Assembly: GCF_003443655.1 (NCBI RefSeq) | Contig: NZ_CP031941.1 | Coordinates: 2,165,501 to 2,229,500, forward strand | Source: Nostoc sphaeroides | GTDB taxonomy: Bacteria > Cyanobacteriota > Cyanobacteriia > Cyanobacteriales > Nostocaceae | Length of the DNA: 64,000 nucleotides | Reading direction: 5' to 3' | In this document: piece after piece, positions 38,179 through 46,897 of the stretch | Position numbering within the stretch: position 1 is the stretch's first letter | How the letters are laid out: each line of letters opens with the position of its first letter | Notes under the pieces: generated by a model | Told to the model about the DNA's origin: nothing | The model's database searches: none | Seen by the model: only the letters and a program-made list of their open reading frames with translations | Made by a program: the position numbers and the translations under genes

Positions 38179-38340
38179 TTAAGCATTCTGTCCGATTTGC
38201 AAAATATATCGTAGCTGTTGGCAGTAGTCTGGCGTATCAAGATCAATTGCAGCTTCTGGTATGGAAAAAATCAATCCTGTAACCGTATATTTTGGGATTA
38301 AAGCTTTTGCATCTTTAAGCTGTATCATCAGAGTAATCAT
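38179..38340 (-). pseudogene. Possible C-terminal remnant of a MobA-like nucleotidyltransferase
   Basis: 53 codons ending at 38179 contain ALIPKYTVTG and [17 protein letters not shown], resembling the IDIDTPEDYxxL ending of MobA-type nucleotidyltransferases. No catalytic N-terminus remains nearby. It could be a decayed gene tail or a coincidental frame. Confidence 0.35.
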
Positions 38341-38454
38341 ACTATTGCTTCATGCGATGTCTACCACGGGCTATTTGGCGATCGCACTCCAAATAATCAT
38401 ATTATCGTTAAAGCGATCGCCTTTGAAGTCAAACTATATAATAAGGCAGTTTTT

Positions 38455-39993
38455 TTACTTCTTTCTAGTGAATCGATATATTTTCATATAAGCCCAATCA
38501 GACTGATCTTCTAAGTTATATAAAGAACTCATTTCTTTTTTAAAAACACCTCTAGGTTGCCAACTATATTCGCGGTTAATTATTATAAAAACTGTATCTG
38601 AATTTTGAGTTATTCTACTAATTTTTTCTGCCATATTCTTCCCATCTACAGTTTTCAGAATGCGTTCTGGTGCATATATTGTAGATGGATATCCATAATA
38701 TTTGAGTAGTATAGGCTGTCCCAATAACAATACAGATTTTGCCGATTCATTTCGATGTTGTAGAAGGTAGCGAGCAGCCGAACGATAGTCATCTTTTGCA
38801 TAGGCTGGATTTAAATAGTATTGAAAGTTTGAATAAACATTCATACTTAGTAAAAAGACTGTAGCTAACTTTGTAACTTGAGGAAAAATATCAAGTTTAT
38901 TCTGACGCTGGTAATTATGTAAAAAAGCCGAGGGAATAAGAATGACAACTGGTAGACATAGATAAAAAGAGTGGCGCGGTAGCCAATTAATTTTGGTCAC
39001 CAAAGCAAACAAAAACGCTAGTAAAAATGATACCACCAAAAGAGATGTAAAAAAATAATCAGTCGGTTGATATATTTTTCTCTTGCGGTGTCTCAACAAA
39101 CTTGTTAATAAAGCTATAAAAATGACAGCAATGACAATAATAAATATTAGTAAATGAAACCAATAGCTAAGTATAACATTGAACTTTTCTTGCTCGCGCA
39201 ATTTCTCTAGTGGCGGCCCATAAGATGTCCCGACTAATATACCGTAGATCACAAATATCATGTTTTGAATTATGGGTAACCCAGTCCGAGTAACCACAGT
39301 AGCTGTTGGATCAGATGCGGCAGGTGAAGACAAGTAGAACCAAAGCATTGGGGAGGAAAAAATTATCGGCGGTATCCACCATTTGAGCAATTGTTTGAAG
39401 TTTTTATAAACAATAGCATGAGATAGAAAAAGAGATGAACTAAAAATTATTATCAAAATACTGCCAAAAGCCCCAATAGCAGTAAAGATACCAAAAAGCA
39501 ATGGAAAAATAATTGTATTCCTCTTATATACATTGATTGCATAACTAAAGAAATATATTTGAAGTGAGGCTATAAATATTAATAATGCGTAAGGTCTGGC
39601 ATCTTGGCTGTAGAATACACTGAAAGAACTAACCGCTAGGAGCGTGGACGACCATAAAGCATGTTTTTTCCCATAAATACGTAGGCAAGTAAAGAATATC
39701 GCAATTACTGAGCCGACTCCTAACAAAGCTGAAAGCGATCTAAGGGCAAATTCACTATTTCCAAAAGCCGAACGCCAATAGAATAAGACCAAATAATAAA
39801 GCGGTTGGTATTTATCACCATTTTCTAGACCTAAAATTTCAGAGAGATTTTCTTGAACGGTTGTATTATTAGATAAAGCTAGACTCCAACCTTCATCAAA
39901 CCAAAGACTTTGATTTTGCAACGTAAAGAAACGCAGGAAGATGCTAATTATGAGAATAATAAAAGCAATAAAATAGTATTTTGACTGTTTCAT
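38455..39993 (-). CDS. PMT/ArnT-like membrane glycosyltransferase
   Basis: 512 residues with about eleven hydrophobic segments. The first luminal loop carries SLWFDEGWSLA, the acidic DE motif of GT-C enzymes such as protein mannosyltransferases and ArnT, which move sugar from polyprenyl phosphate. YQPLYYLVLFYWRSAFGNSEFALRSLSALLGV is also typical (shown here as family feature; residues about 60-95). The start at 39993 follows GGAGGTTTAGG. The C-terminal soluble part (about 400-512) is not assigned. The acceptor could be a protein or surface glycan. Confidence 0.8.
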   Translation of the reverse strand: MKQSKYYFIAFIILIISIFLRFFTLQNQSLWFDEGWSLALSNNTTVQENLSEILGLENGDKYQPLYYLVLFYWRSAFGNSEFALRSLSALLGVGSVIAIFFTCLRIYGKKHALWSSTLLAVSSFSVFYSQDARPYALLIFIASLQIYFFSYAINVYKRNTIIFPLLFGIFTAIGAFGSILIIIFSSSLFLSHAIVYKNFKQLLKWWIPPIIFSSPMLWFYLSSPAASDPTATVVTRTGLPIIQNMIFVIYGILVGTSYGPPLEKLREQEKFNVILSYWFHLLIFIIVIAVIFIALLTSLLRHRKRKIYQPTDYFFTSLLVVSFLLAFLFALVTKINWLPRHSFYLCLPVVILIPSAFLHNYQRQNKLDIFPQVTKLATVFLLSMNVYSNFQYYLNPAYAKDDYRSAARYLLQHRNESAKSVLLLGQPILLKYYGYPSTIYAPERILKTVDGKNMAEKISRITQNSDTVFIIINREYSWQPRGVFKKEMSSLYNLEDQSDWAYMKIYRFTRKK

Positions 39994-40210
39994 CCTAAAC
40001 CTCCAAATTACTGATACAAAAAATATGTACTTTTCTCAGCACGAAACTTTCGCCTTAGAGTTGAGTGACGACATACATATTGTAATTATTTTCTCTATGC
40101 TGGAGTAGGACGAATATTATCTATGGAAGACTTTATCACAAGAAGGAGTATTTTGTTATGTAAATGATCTAATACCAATTCTGTATAATTTCTAGCAGAT
40201 GAGTAAATAG

Positions 40211-40567
<357 letters not shown>

Positions 40568-40732
40568 TAAAACCATAAAACGGGATGAATTGTGTCTCTA
40601 GACGCGATTCATCACTAAACTATAAACGCTTCCTTCCAAAATTCTGTAGGAATGTCATCATAGTTAAGGTAAAAACATTCTGGAGACAAGACAACGGTTT
40701 ACGCACGCCCTTTAGCACGGTTAATTGAGCAA

Positions 40733-41290
40733 TTGCAGCGCCTACCGGGAGTTGGCCCCAAATCTGCCCAACGACTGGCTTTGCATATTTTGAAGCGACC
40801 AGAAGCAGAAGTAGAAGCTTTAGCACATGCGCTGATTGAGGCAAAAAAACAGATAGGCTTGTGTTCTGTTTGCTTTCACTTATCTGCTGAACCTGTTTGT
40901 GAAATCTGCCGCAATGCCAATCGTGACAACAAAACTATTTGTGTCGTAGCAGATCCCCGCGATGTGATTGCACTGGAAAAAACCCGTGAATACAAAGGCA
41001 AATATCACGTTTTAGGTGGGGTGATTTCTCCAATTGATGGAATTGGCCCAGAACAGTTGACTATACTGGCTTTGCAGCGCCGGGTGAGTCAGCAAAAACC
41101 TCAAGAAGTAATTCTGGCAATTAGTCCAAGTGTAGAAGGGGAGACAACAACGCTGTATATAGGTCAGCTATTGAAACCATTTACCAAGGTGACGCGGATT
41201 GCCTTTGGTTTGCCTGTAGGTGGTGATTTGGAGTACGCCGACGAAGTGACCCTAGCAAGGGCATTGGAAGGACGTAGGGAGTTAGATTAG
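40733..41290 (+). CDS. recR: Recombination protein RecR, start codon uncertain
   Basis: RecR is a ring-forming clamp that acts with RecF/RecO to load RecA at gaps. Visible are the helix-hairpin-helix [17 protein letters not shown], the four-cysteine zinc site [16 protein letters not shown], and a Toprim domain with [17 protein letters not shown], ending [11 protein letters not shown]. The TTG at 40733 is the first standard start in frame. However, conserved-looking sequence continues upstream ([13 protein letters not shown], codons from about 40691), with GGAG at 40682-40685 and AAG or ACG where a start should be. Either the start codon has mutated, a non-standard start is used, or there is a base error. 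Confidence 0.85.
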   Translation: MQRLPGVGPKSAQRLALHILKRPEAEVEALAHALIEAKKQIGLCSVCFHLSAEPVCEICRNANRDNKTICVVADPRDVIALEKTREYKGKYHVLGGVISPIDGIGPEQLTILALQRRVSQQKPQEVILAISPSVEGETTTLYIGQLLKPFTKVTRIAFGLPVGGDLEYADEVTLARALEGRRELD

Positions 41291-41324
41291 CGCTCTTTTA
41301 TTACTCAGAAAAAATAAAATATTC

Positions 41325-41405
41325 GTAGATTGGGTTGAACATTCGTGAAACCCCAACAAAATCAGAGATTGTTGGTGTTGGGTTTCGTTCCTCAACCCAA
41401 CCTAC
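41325..41405. repeat. REPIN-like double palindrome, free-standing copy
   Basis: Starts GTAGATTGGGTTGAA and ends TTCCTCAACCCAACCTAC. Each half folds on itself through GGGTT and AACCC segments. It matches the core of the family 1 element at 7319-7454 but here lacks that element's terminal repeats. Its last four bases, CTAC, are the target of the next element. Confidence 0.65.
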
Positions 41406-41508
41406 TGGTCTGTCTCATTAATTCTGATTGATTAGTTTGTTACCAAAACCCTGTAAAGACGCGAAATTTCGCGTCTCTACAACCCCGCAAAATTAATGGG
41501 ACAGACTA
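41406..41508. mobile_element. 103-bp MITE-like element, family 2 copy b
   Basis: TGGTCTGTCTCATTAATT at one end and AATTAATGGGACAGACTA at the other, flanked by CTAC on both sides (41402-41405 and 41509-41512). Nearly the reverse complement of 13765-13867. The core has the AGACGCGAAATTTCGCGTCT palindrome. Confidence 0.82.
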
Positions 41509-41512
41509 CTAC

Positions 41513-41615
41513 TGGTCTATCGCATTAATTTTGCGGGGCTGCTAGATCCCTGACAACTTCTGCGAAGTCGGGGATCTGAACACCACTAACCTCTCAAAAC
41601 TTTTGGGACAGACTA
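41513..41615. mobile_element. 103-bp MITE-like element, family 2 copy c, different core
   Basis: Same length and ends as copy b (TGGTCTATCGCATTAATT ... GGGACAGACTA), flanked by CTAC at 41509-41512 and 41616-41619. The core is replaced by a hairpin with CCCTGACAACTTC and GAAGTCGGGG. Confidence 0.8.
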
Positions 41616-41619
41616 CTAC

Positions 41620-41640
41620 TGGTCTATTGAATTAATTTTG
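41620..41640. mobile_element. Family 2 copy d, left end only
   Basis: TGGTCTATTGAATTAATTTT follows the third CTAC directly. No matching right end is seen; the sequence runs into a different hairpin (AGTAAGCACAAAGCGTGCTT and onward). Confidence 0.5.
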
Positions 41641-41764
41641 ATGGGTTCGTAGTAAGCACAAAGCGTGCTTAAAAATTCAGGACTAAAGTCCTTACTACAA
41701 ACTTTTTCACCCCTCATAACTAATGCACGCTTCTAACAAGCGTCATTACGAATTACAAATTATT

Positions 41765-44700
41765 TTAATTCGGCTTACCTGTAATCGTGAATGCTGCCCA
41801 GTAGTAAGGATGATTATAAAGATTTTTATCTGATGCCATTTTACTATTTCTATATAGTTGTGTCGCTAAATAAGTTTGAATTCGTACTTCTTCAGGATGC
41901 AGATTATTTAATACATCTTCATACCATTTTGTCAATTCTCCAGCAGTTAGTTCTTTCAGCCATCGGGTTGCTTCAGCTAAGGCTGTAACTGCTGATTTAT
42001 TGGGCTGTAATCGTCGGTAAAACTCTATCATCACCAAGGCACTAGCTGAAGATTCTACACTCCAGAGAGTACTCACTACATGAGGAACGCCTTGACTCAC
42101 AAAACCAGTCACCAAACTCACATATTCGCTGCTGATAGTGTGGTTGCTAGTAGTTAAATTTTCACAAGCAGAGAGGGTAATAAGGTTGTAACTTGCTAGA
42201 TTTTGTTGGCAGATTTCATCTAGAGTAAGTTTGTCTTCACCTGCTAATGCTAATTCGGATTTTTTGGGTTCAATTAAATTATTAGTGACATGACCAGTAA
42301 AATGTAAAATGTTGTAATTATCAAATAAGGCGTTTTCAATAATATTTTTTGTAGCTTCTAACCCATGAATTCGTTGGATATTATTGAACATCTGGCTAAC
42401 AACTTCCGACTCAAGTTTAGCAAATTTAAGCGTGGGATAACCCGTACTCTCAGGATGTTCAACACTAAGCAATAATTGATTTTGCCATTGCCAAATATCT
42501 TCAGTTCTAATTGATAAACCTATTTGGGCACTAGGTAGATAGGTTACACTGAAATTTGACTCCACATTCGGCAATTCTTCCGGCGATGGGGAAGGAAGAT
42601 GGAAAAGGGTATGAATGGGCAATCTGTATAAGTCACGGTGAGGAATTAAAACCAGTTGGGTGATGCCTTCGAGTTCCTGTGCAATTGTGGAAATATTCAG
42701 GATTTCATACAACTGCAATAGCTTCTGTTCCATATCAACTCGCCAAGAATGCTGGCTTTTACTTTCTTTGTCTTGGGCCGTGCTGCGATATTCTTGGTAT
42801 TGTTGATGCCAATCTTCTAGCAAACTTTCAAATTTAATTAGGCGTTGTACTGCTTCGGGTAGGGGCAATTCATTTAGACGAATAGCGTCTTCTCCTAAAG
42901 TTATTGCCCCAGTATCTTGCATGGGTGTAAATAGGAGGATGGGTGATGGCGCTTGGTCTTTGAGAATAAATGTGTGTAGGGCAACTGGACTAATATGCCA
43001 GTAAATAATTGCTGTTGTAGAATTAAATAGTTGTTGAATTGCGCCATAATAAGGCGAGTAAATATTATCATTCCAGCCATAAAGCAGCCAGTTTAAACAA
43101 GCATTTTTGCCTTGTTCGGCAATTTCCCAGGCTTCAACTAAATCACCGGACTCTACGGCTAAATCAACTGCTAATTGATCAAAGCCTGCAAATTTCAGGG
43201 CTAACTGTTTTTTACTTTCGTCTGAGCGAGTTTCTTCACTCAATAATTGTCGCAATAAATCTGTACCGCGTTGCAGCAATTCTTGAACTTGTGTTGTTTG
43301 TCCTAAACCCATCAGCACTTTGCTTAGAGATTGTAAAACCTCTAGGTGCAACTGGGGAAAATATTCTAGTGTGAGGGTTAGCAGCGCTTGATGGTACTCA
43401 GATGCAGCTTTGCGCCAATAATCGCGGGGATTAGTATTTTTTTTGCCTTGTTCGTAGTAAGTATTAGCGATCGCAAAATGCAATCTACCCCAACCTTCTG
43501 GATGGGTATCTGTCCGCAGATGCTTTAACCCTTCCTCGTAGCTGGCTAATTTCCCTTCGTAGCCGCCCTGTTGTAAGGCGGGATTTGTCGCGGTGATACT
43601 ACTCGAAATCAGCAATGCGTCAGAGTTCAGTAAATGACCGATCGCAGTTCCTCGACCAATCCAAGCTTCCCAATAATCTTGTTTAATTTGCAAAGCGTTG
43701 TCATAACAAGCGATCGCTTCGGCAAATTGTTCTAAATAAAACAATGCTACTGCCTGATTATACCAAGCTAAGTGGAAGTCGGGTTTAATCGCGATCGTTT
43801 TTTGATAGGAGGCGATCGCTTCTTGTCTACGTCCTAAGTTGTCTAACGCTATACCCCGGTTGTACCAAGCTAAGTAGAAGTCTGATTGAACTGACAGTGC
43901 TTTATCCCAGGAGGCGATCGCTTCTGACCATCTTCCTAAATTAAACAGCACTACACCCCGGTCTATCCAAACTTCGTGATAATCTGGGTTAATTTCTAGC
44001 GCTTTGTCGTAAGATATAATCGCTTCTGTAAATTGTTCGCCGACAGCTAGGGCTATACCACGGTAATACCAGTTTTCTTGGTCTTCTGGTTCCAAATGTA
44101 GGGCTTGGTCATAACTAGAAATAGCTTCGGGTAGCCAACCTAATTTAAGCAGTGCCAAACCCTTACTAGACCAAGCTTCTTGGTAGTCTGGCTTGATTTC
44201 TATGGCTTTGTCAAAAGAAGCGATCGCTTCTTGAAAATATCCTAATTCTCCGAGAGTTCCACCGCGATTATACCAAGCTTTGTAGAAGTCGGGTTTTAGT
44301 CGTGTGGCGGTTTCGTAAGATGCGATCGCTTCATCAAAACGTTCTAAATGGAACAGCGTCAAGCCTCGGTTAAACCAATATTCTGAAAATTTTGGTTGAA
44401 GTGCGATGGCTTGGTCATAAGATGCGATCGCGCCTAACAAATCACCTGTTTTTGCTTGGCTTAGACCTTGATAAAACCACCGTTGAGCCTGGGTAACAGG
44501 ATCATCGCCATGCCGCTCAATTATACCAGGGGAATTGCTGCTTTGAACTGCCAAATTAGAAGCAAGTTGCTGGACTAAATTAGTACTTTGATCCAATCTC
44601 ACCCACAACTCATCTAATGTATTAGCCACATTTGGCTCTAAATTGGTCAAAGTGTTGTCCCAGGTTTCCACTGAGGGAGAAGTTGTTAATTCAGTTCTTT

Positions 44701-45625
44701 GTCTAGTGGAAAGGAGATTTGATCCTGTTCGACTTTGAACAACTTCATCATCATCGAACCTCAGTTGGGCTAATGAGGTGATTGAATCTTCTGCGGCGGG
44801 GAGAGGGAAATTTTCGCCTATTGTAGTTTGGGCATCATTCCTTTCATACTCAAATACCAGTTCCTCTAAATTCTGGGTGAATGCTTCCTCACTAGAGGTA
44901 TTTTCAGGCGCTGACGTTATTGGTTCAACATCTGGCTCATCATACTCCCATAATTGCTCACCTAAGCTGCGGATTAACTCTTGCCCAGGCGAACTTGGGA
45001 TAATTTCTTCATCGGTTGTGATTTCTACCACATCTGGCTCATCATACTCCCATAACTGCTCGCCTAAATTGCGGATCAGTTCTTGCCCTGGAGTAGTTTC
45101 TCTTACATCTGGTTCCTCATACTCCCATAACTGTTCGTCCAAATTGCCGAACGGTTCTTCCCCAGGAGTGATTTCTAAATCTTCTTCTGGATAATTCTCC
45201 TCATACTCTATCTGTGTGGGTGAGTTTTGCATCAGCCGGATGCCAATGTCATAAGCAACATCTCCAATTCTGCCAACACCAAGTTCCCCCAATTGCACCA
45301 TCTTTGTTGCTAAAAGCGGATTTGGTGCCGGTGAAGCTAGCAAGCTTTCGCCAAAGATCACCAACCAATCTATCCAGCGTTCAGCCGGAATGCGATTTTC
45401 TACCCGTTGCAGATACCTCAATGCCCACTGTCGTCCTCGTGCTTGATGCACGCCTTCTAACAATTGGATAAACAATTGTTCCAGATCCGCATTGGTTAGT
45501 TCTGGTAGCATCTCCACCAGATTATGTCCTCTCGCACCCTTGAGAGAACTAGCCTGCTTACTTTCAATAAGGCGCTTTAAAAACCTTTTAAGCGACTGCG
45601 ATATCCGCCTGAGCATCTGCCACAC
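41765..45625 (-). CDS. TPR-CHAT protease-like protein with WEYDEPDV linker repeats
   Basis: 1,286 residues in four parts. (1) A basic helix then a domain (about 40-135) shared with the neighbouring small protein. (2) An acidic linker (about 145-275) in which GEQLWEYDEPDV-like units recur three to four times. (3) About nine TPRs (about 380-690; WYNRGxALxxLGRxxEAIASYDKAI). (4) A C-terminal CHAT caspase-like domain (about 950-1286) with the catalytic pair visible as NILHFTGH (His about 1109) and TLSACENL (Cys about 1150). CHAT domains are cysteine peptidases, in known cases switched on by a sensor. Its trigger and substrate are unknown. No secretion signal, so cytosolic. Confidence 0.85.
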   Translation of the reverse strand: MWQMLRRISQSLKRFLKRLIESKQASSLKGARGHNLVEMLPELTNADLEQLFIQLLEGVHQARGRQWALRYLQRVENRIPAERWIDWLVIFGESLLASPAPNPLLATKMVQLGELGVGRIGDVAYDIGIRLMQNSPTQIEYEENYPEEDLEITPGEEPFGNLDEQLWEYEEPDVRETTPGQELIRNLGEQLWEYDEPDVVEITTDEEIIPSSPGQELIRSLGEQLWEYDEPDVEPITSAPENTSSEEAFTQNLEELVFEYERNDAQTTIGENFPLPAAEDSITSLAQLRFDDDEVVQSRTGSNLLSTRQRTELTTSPSVETWDNTLTNLEPNVANTLDELWVRLDQSTNLVQQLASNLAVQSSNSPGIIERHGDDPVTQAQRWFYQGLSQAKTGDLLGAIASYDQAIALQPKFSEYWFNRGLTLFHLERFDEAIASYETATRLKPDFYKAWYNRGGTLGELGYFQEAIASFDKAIEIKPDYQEAWSSKGLALLKLGWLPEAISSYDQALHLEPEDQENWYYRGIALAVGEQFTEAIISYDKALEINPDYHEVWIDRGVVLFNLGRWSEAIASWDKALSVQSDFYLAWYNRGIALDNLGRRQEAIASYQKTIAIKPDFHLAWYNQAVALFYLEQFAEAIACYDNALQIKQDYWEAWIGRGTAIGHLLNSDALLISSSITATNPALQQGGYEGKLASYEEGLKHLRTDTHPEGWGRLHFAIANTYYEQGKKNTNPRDYWRKAASEYHQALLTLTLEYFPQLHLEVLQSLSKVLMGLGQTTQVQELLQRGTDLLRQLLSEETRSDESKKQLALKFAGFDQLAVDLAVESGDLVEAWEIAEQGKNACLNWLLYGWNDNIYSPYYGAIQQLFNSTTAIIYWHISPVALHTFILKDQAPSPILLFTPMQDTGAITLGEDAIRLNELPLPEAVQRLIKFESLLEDWHQQYQEYRSTAQDKESKSQHSWRVDMEQKLLQLYEILNISTIAQELEGITQLVLIPHRDLYRLPIHTLFHLPSPSPEELPNVESNFSVTYLPSAQIGLSIRTEDIWQWQNQLLLSVEHPESTGYPTLKFAKLESEVVSQMFNNIQRIHGLEATKNIIENALFDNYNILHFTGHVTNNLIEPKKSELALAGEDKLTLDEICQQNLASYNLITLSACENLTTSNHTISSEYVSLVTGFVSQGVPHVVSTLWSVESSASALVMIEFYRRLQPNKSAVTALAEATRWLKELTAGELTKWYEDVLNNLHPEEVRIQTYLATQLYRNSKMASDKNLYNHPYYWAAFTITGKPN

Positions 45626-45804
45626 TATTGGATTTTGTTTTTCTAGATTGTAGCCATCGTTGTGTTAAAAAAATCATCAATTACGTAAAAATCCATTAGA
45701 TCGGGACAGGGCTTCCGTCGCAGGTTAGCAAAAAATATACAAAACTTCAAGAGTAGAGCATTACAACGTTACAATTTCCAAATTTGACTTTTGATGCCAA
45801 GTAG

Positions 45805-46503
45805 TTAATTGTCTGTTTGCTCTGTAGTCGATTGACCAGCAGGATATAATTGACTAATCAATGCCTGGACAAGCAATTCTGGATCGTCTGTCTCAATGGC
45901 AAGCTGTTGAGCAATTTGCTGGCGTAAGTTTTCATCCTGCTGCAACATCACAAACAATTCTTCTAGGGTGACAGTTTGGTATTCTCCCTCTGGGGGATTA
46001 TCTGGGGTATCTACTGACTCTGAGATGGGGGCGGTTAGCTCAGATGGTATCGTTGTGCTAAAAGCATCAGGCCCTTCATATTCCCAAATCGGTTCGCCTT
46101 GATTGCGTGTCAACAACTGCATCCCGATACTATAAGCAACATCTCCGATTTCTCCGATGTCCAACTCACCCAATTGCACTAACCGTGCAGCCATTTCATT
46201 ATTGGGTGTAGGTGATGCTAGCAATCTGTCGCCAAAGCGCCTTAACCACTCAACCCAGTCTTCAGTTGGGATGCGATGTTCAATATTATGCAGCCACTTT
46301 TGTGCCCACGCTTCCCCTCGTGCAAGATATACTCCTTGCAACAGTTCGTTGAAGAGAAATTCCAGATCGGTATCGGTTAAGGGTGGCGCTGGTTCTTTTA
46401 GCACATTTCCTCTAGATTTTGAGGCAGTCTGTTTTCCACCGAACAAGCTCTGAAAAAGCTTTTTGAGCCATTGAAATAGCCGCTTGAGCATCTGCTGCAC
46501 CAT
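45805..46503 (-). CDS. Stand-alone paralog of the TPR-CHAT N-terminal domain
   Basis: 232 residues. The first 145 align by eye with residues 1-140 of the downstream TPR-CHAT protein: basic start MLKRLFQWLKKLFQSLFG, then LTDTDLEFLFNELLQGVYLARG, HRIPTEDWVEWL and LVQLGELDIGEIGDVAYSIG. It carries one copy of the acidic motif, GEPIWEYEGPDA. The rest is an acidic tail with QQIAQQLAIETDDPELLVQAL and no TPR or CHAT domain. It lies 180 bases upstream on the same strand, so co-expression is likely. Function unknown; adaptor, inhibitor or substrate are all possible. Confidence 0.75.
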   Translation of the reverse strand: MVQQMLKRLFQWLKKLFQSLFGGKQTASKSRGNVLKEPAPPLTDTDLEFLFNELLQGVYLARGEAWAQKWLHNIEHRIPTEDWVEWLRRFGDRLLASPTPNNEMAARLVQLGELDIGEIGDVAYSIGMQLLTRNQGEPIWEYEGPDAFSTTIPSELTAPISESVDTPDNPPEGEYQTVTLEELFVMLQQDENLRQQIAQQLAIETDDPELLVQALISQLYPAGQSTTEQTDN

Positions 46504-46897
46504 CGAGTTTTGCTTATCCTAAGATTGTAGCGATCGCACTGGACTATGGCGCTAGTCAGTAATTAAAATTCTTTGGTCATTTGTCATTTGTCATTAGTCA
46601 TTAGTCATTCTCCCCCTGCCCCCTGCCCACTCCCTACTCCCTACTCCCCACTCCCTTAGCTAGAACAAATGTACTAAATGGTATGCTATAATTCCAATAC
46701 TTTGATATTGAAATCATAGTAGAAGGTAAGCTTTGGTTACTTGCTTTCCTGAGTGCCAAAATTCACGGCATTAGTTGAGGGCAGTAGCTCTGGCAATTTG
46801 TACAAACCAAGCAGGTACAAGAGTCTAAAATAATTGAATCCTAAACTCGACTCGGTGCTACTAATTAACTTTGAAAGGCATTGAAGTCTATTTTTCC
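46504..46897. other. Divergent promoter region of the CHAT module and dnaX
   Basis: Contains repeats of TCATTTG/TCATTAG type (about 46576-46609) and ACTCCCTACTCC-type tandems (about 46628-46657). Nothing else is recognised. The dnaX and CHAT-module promoters should both lie here. Confidence 0.45.
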
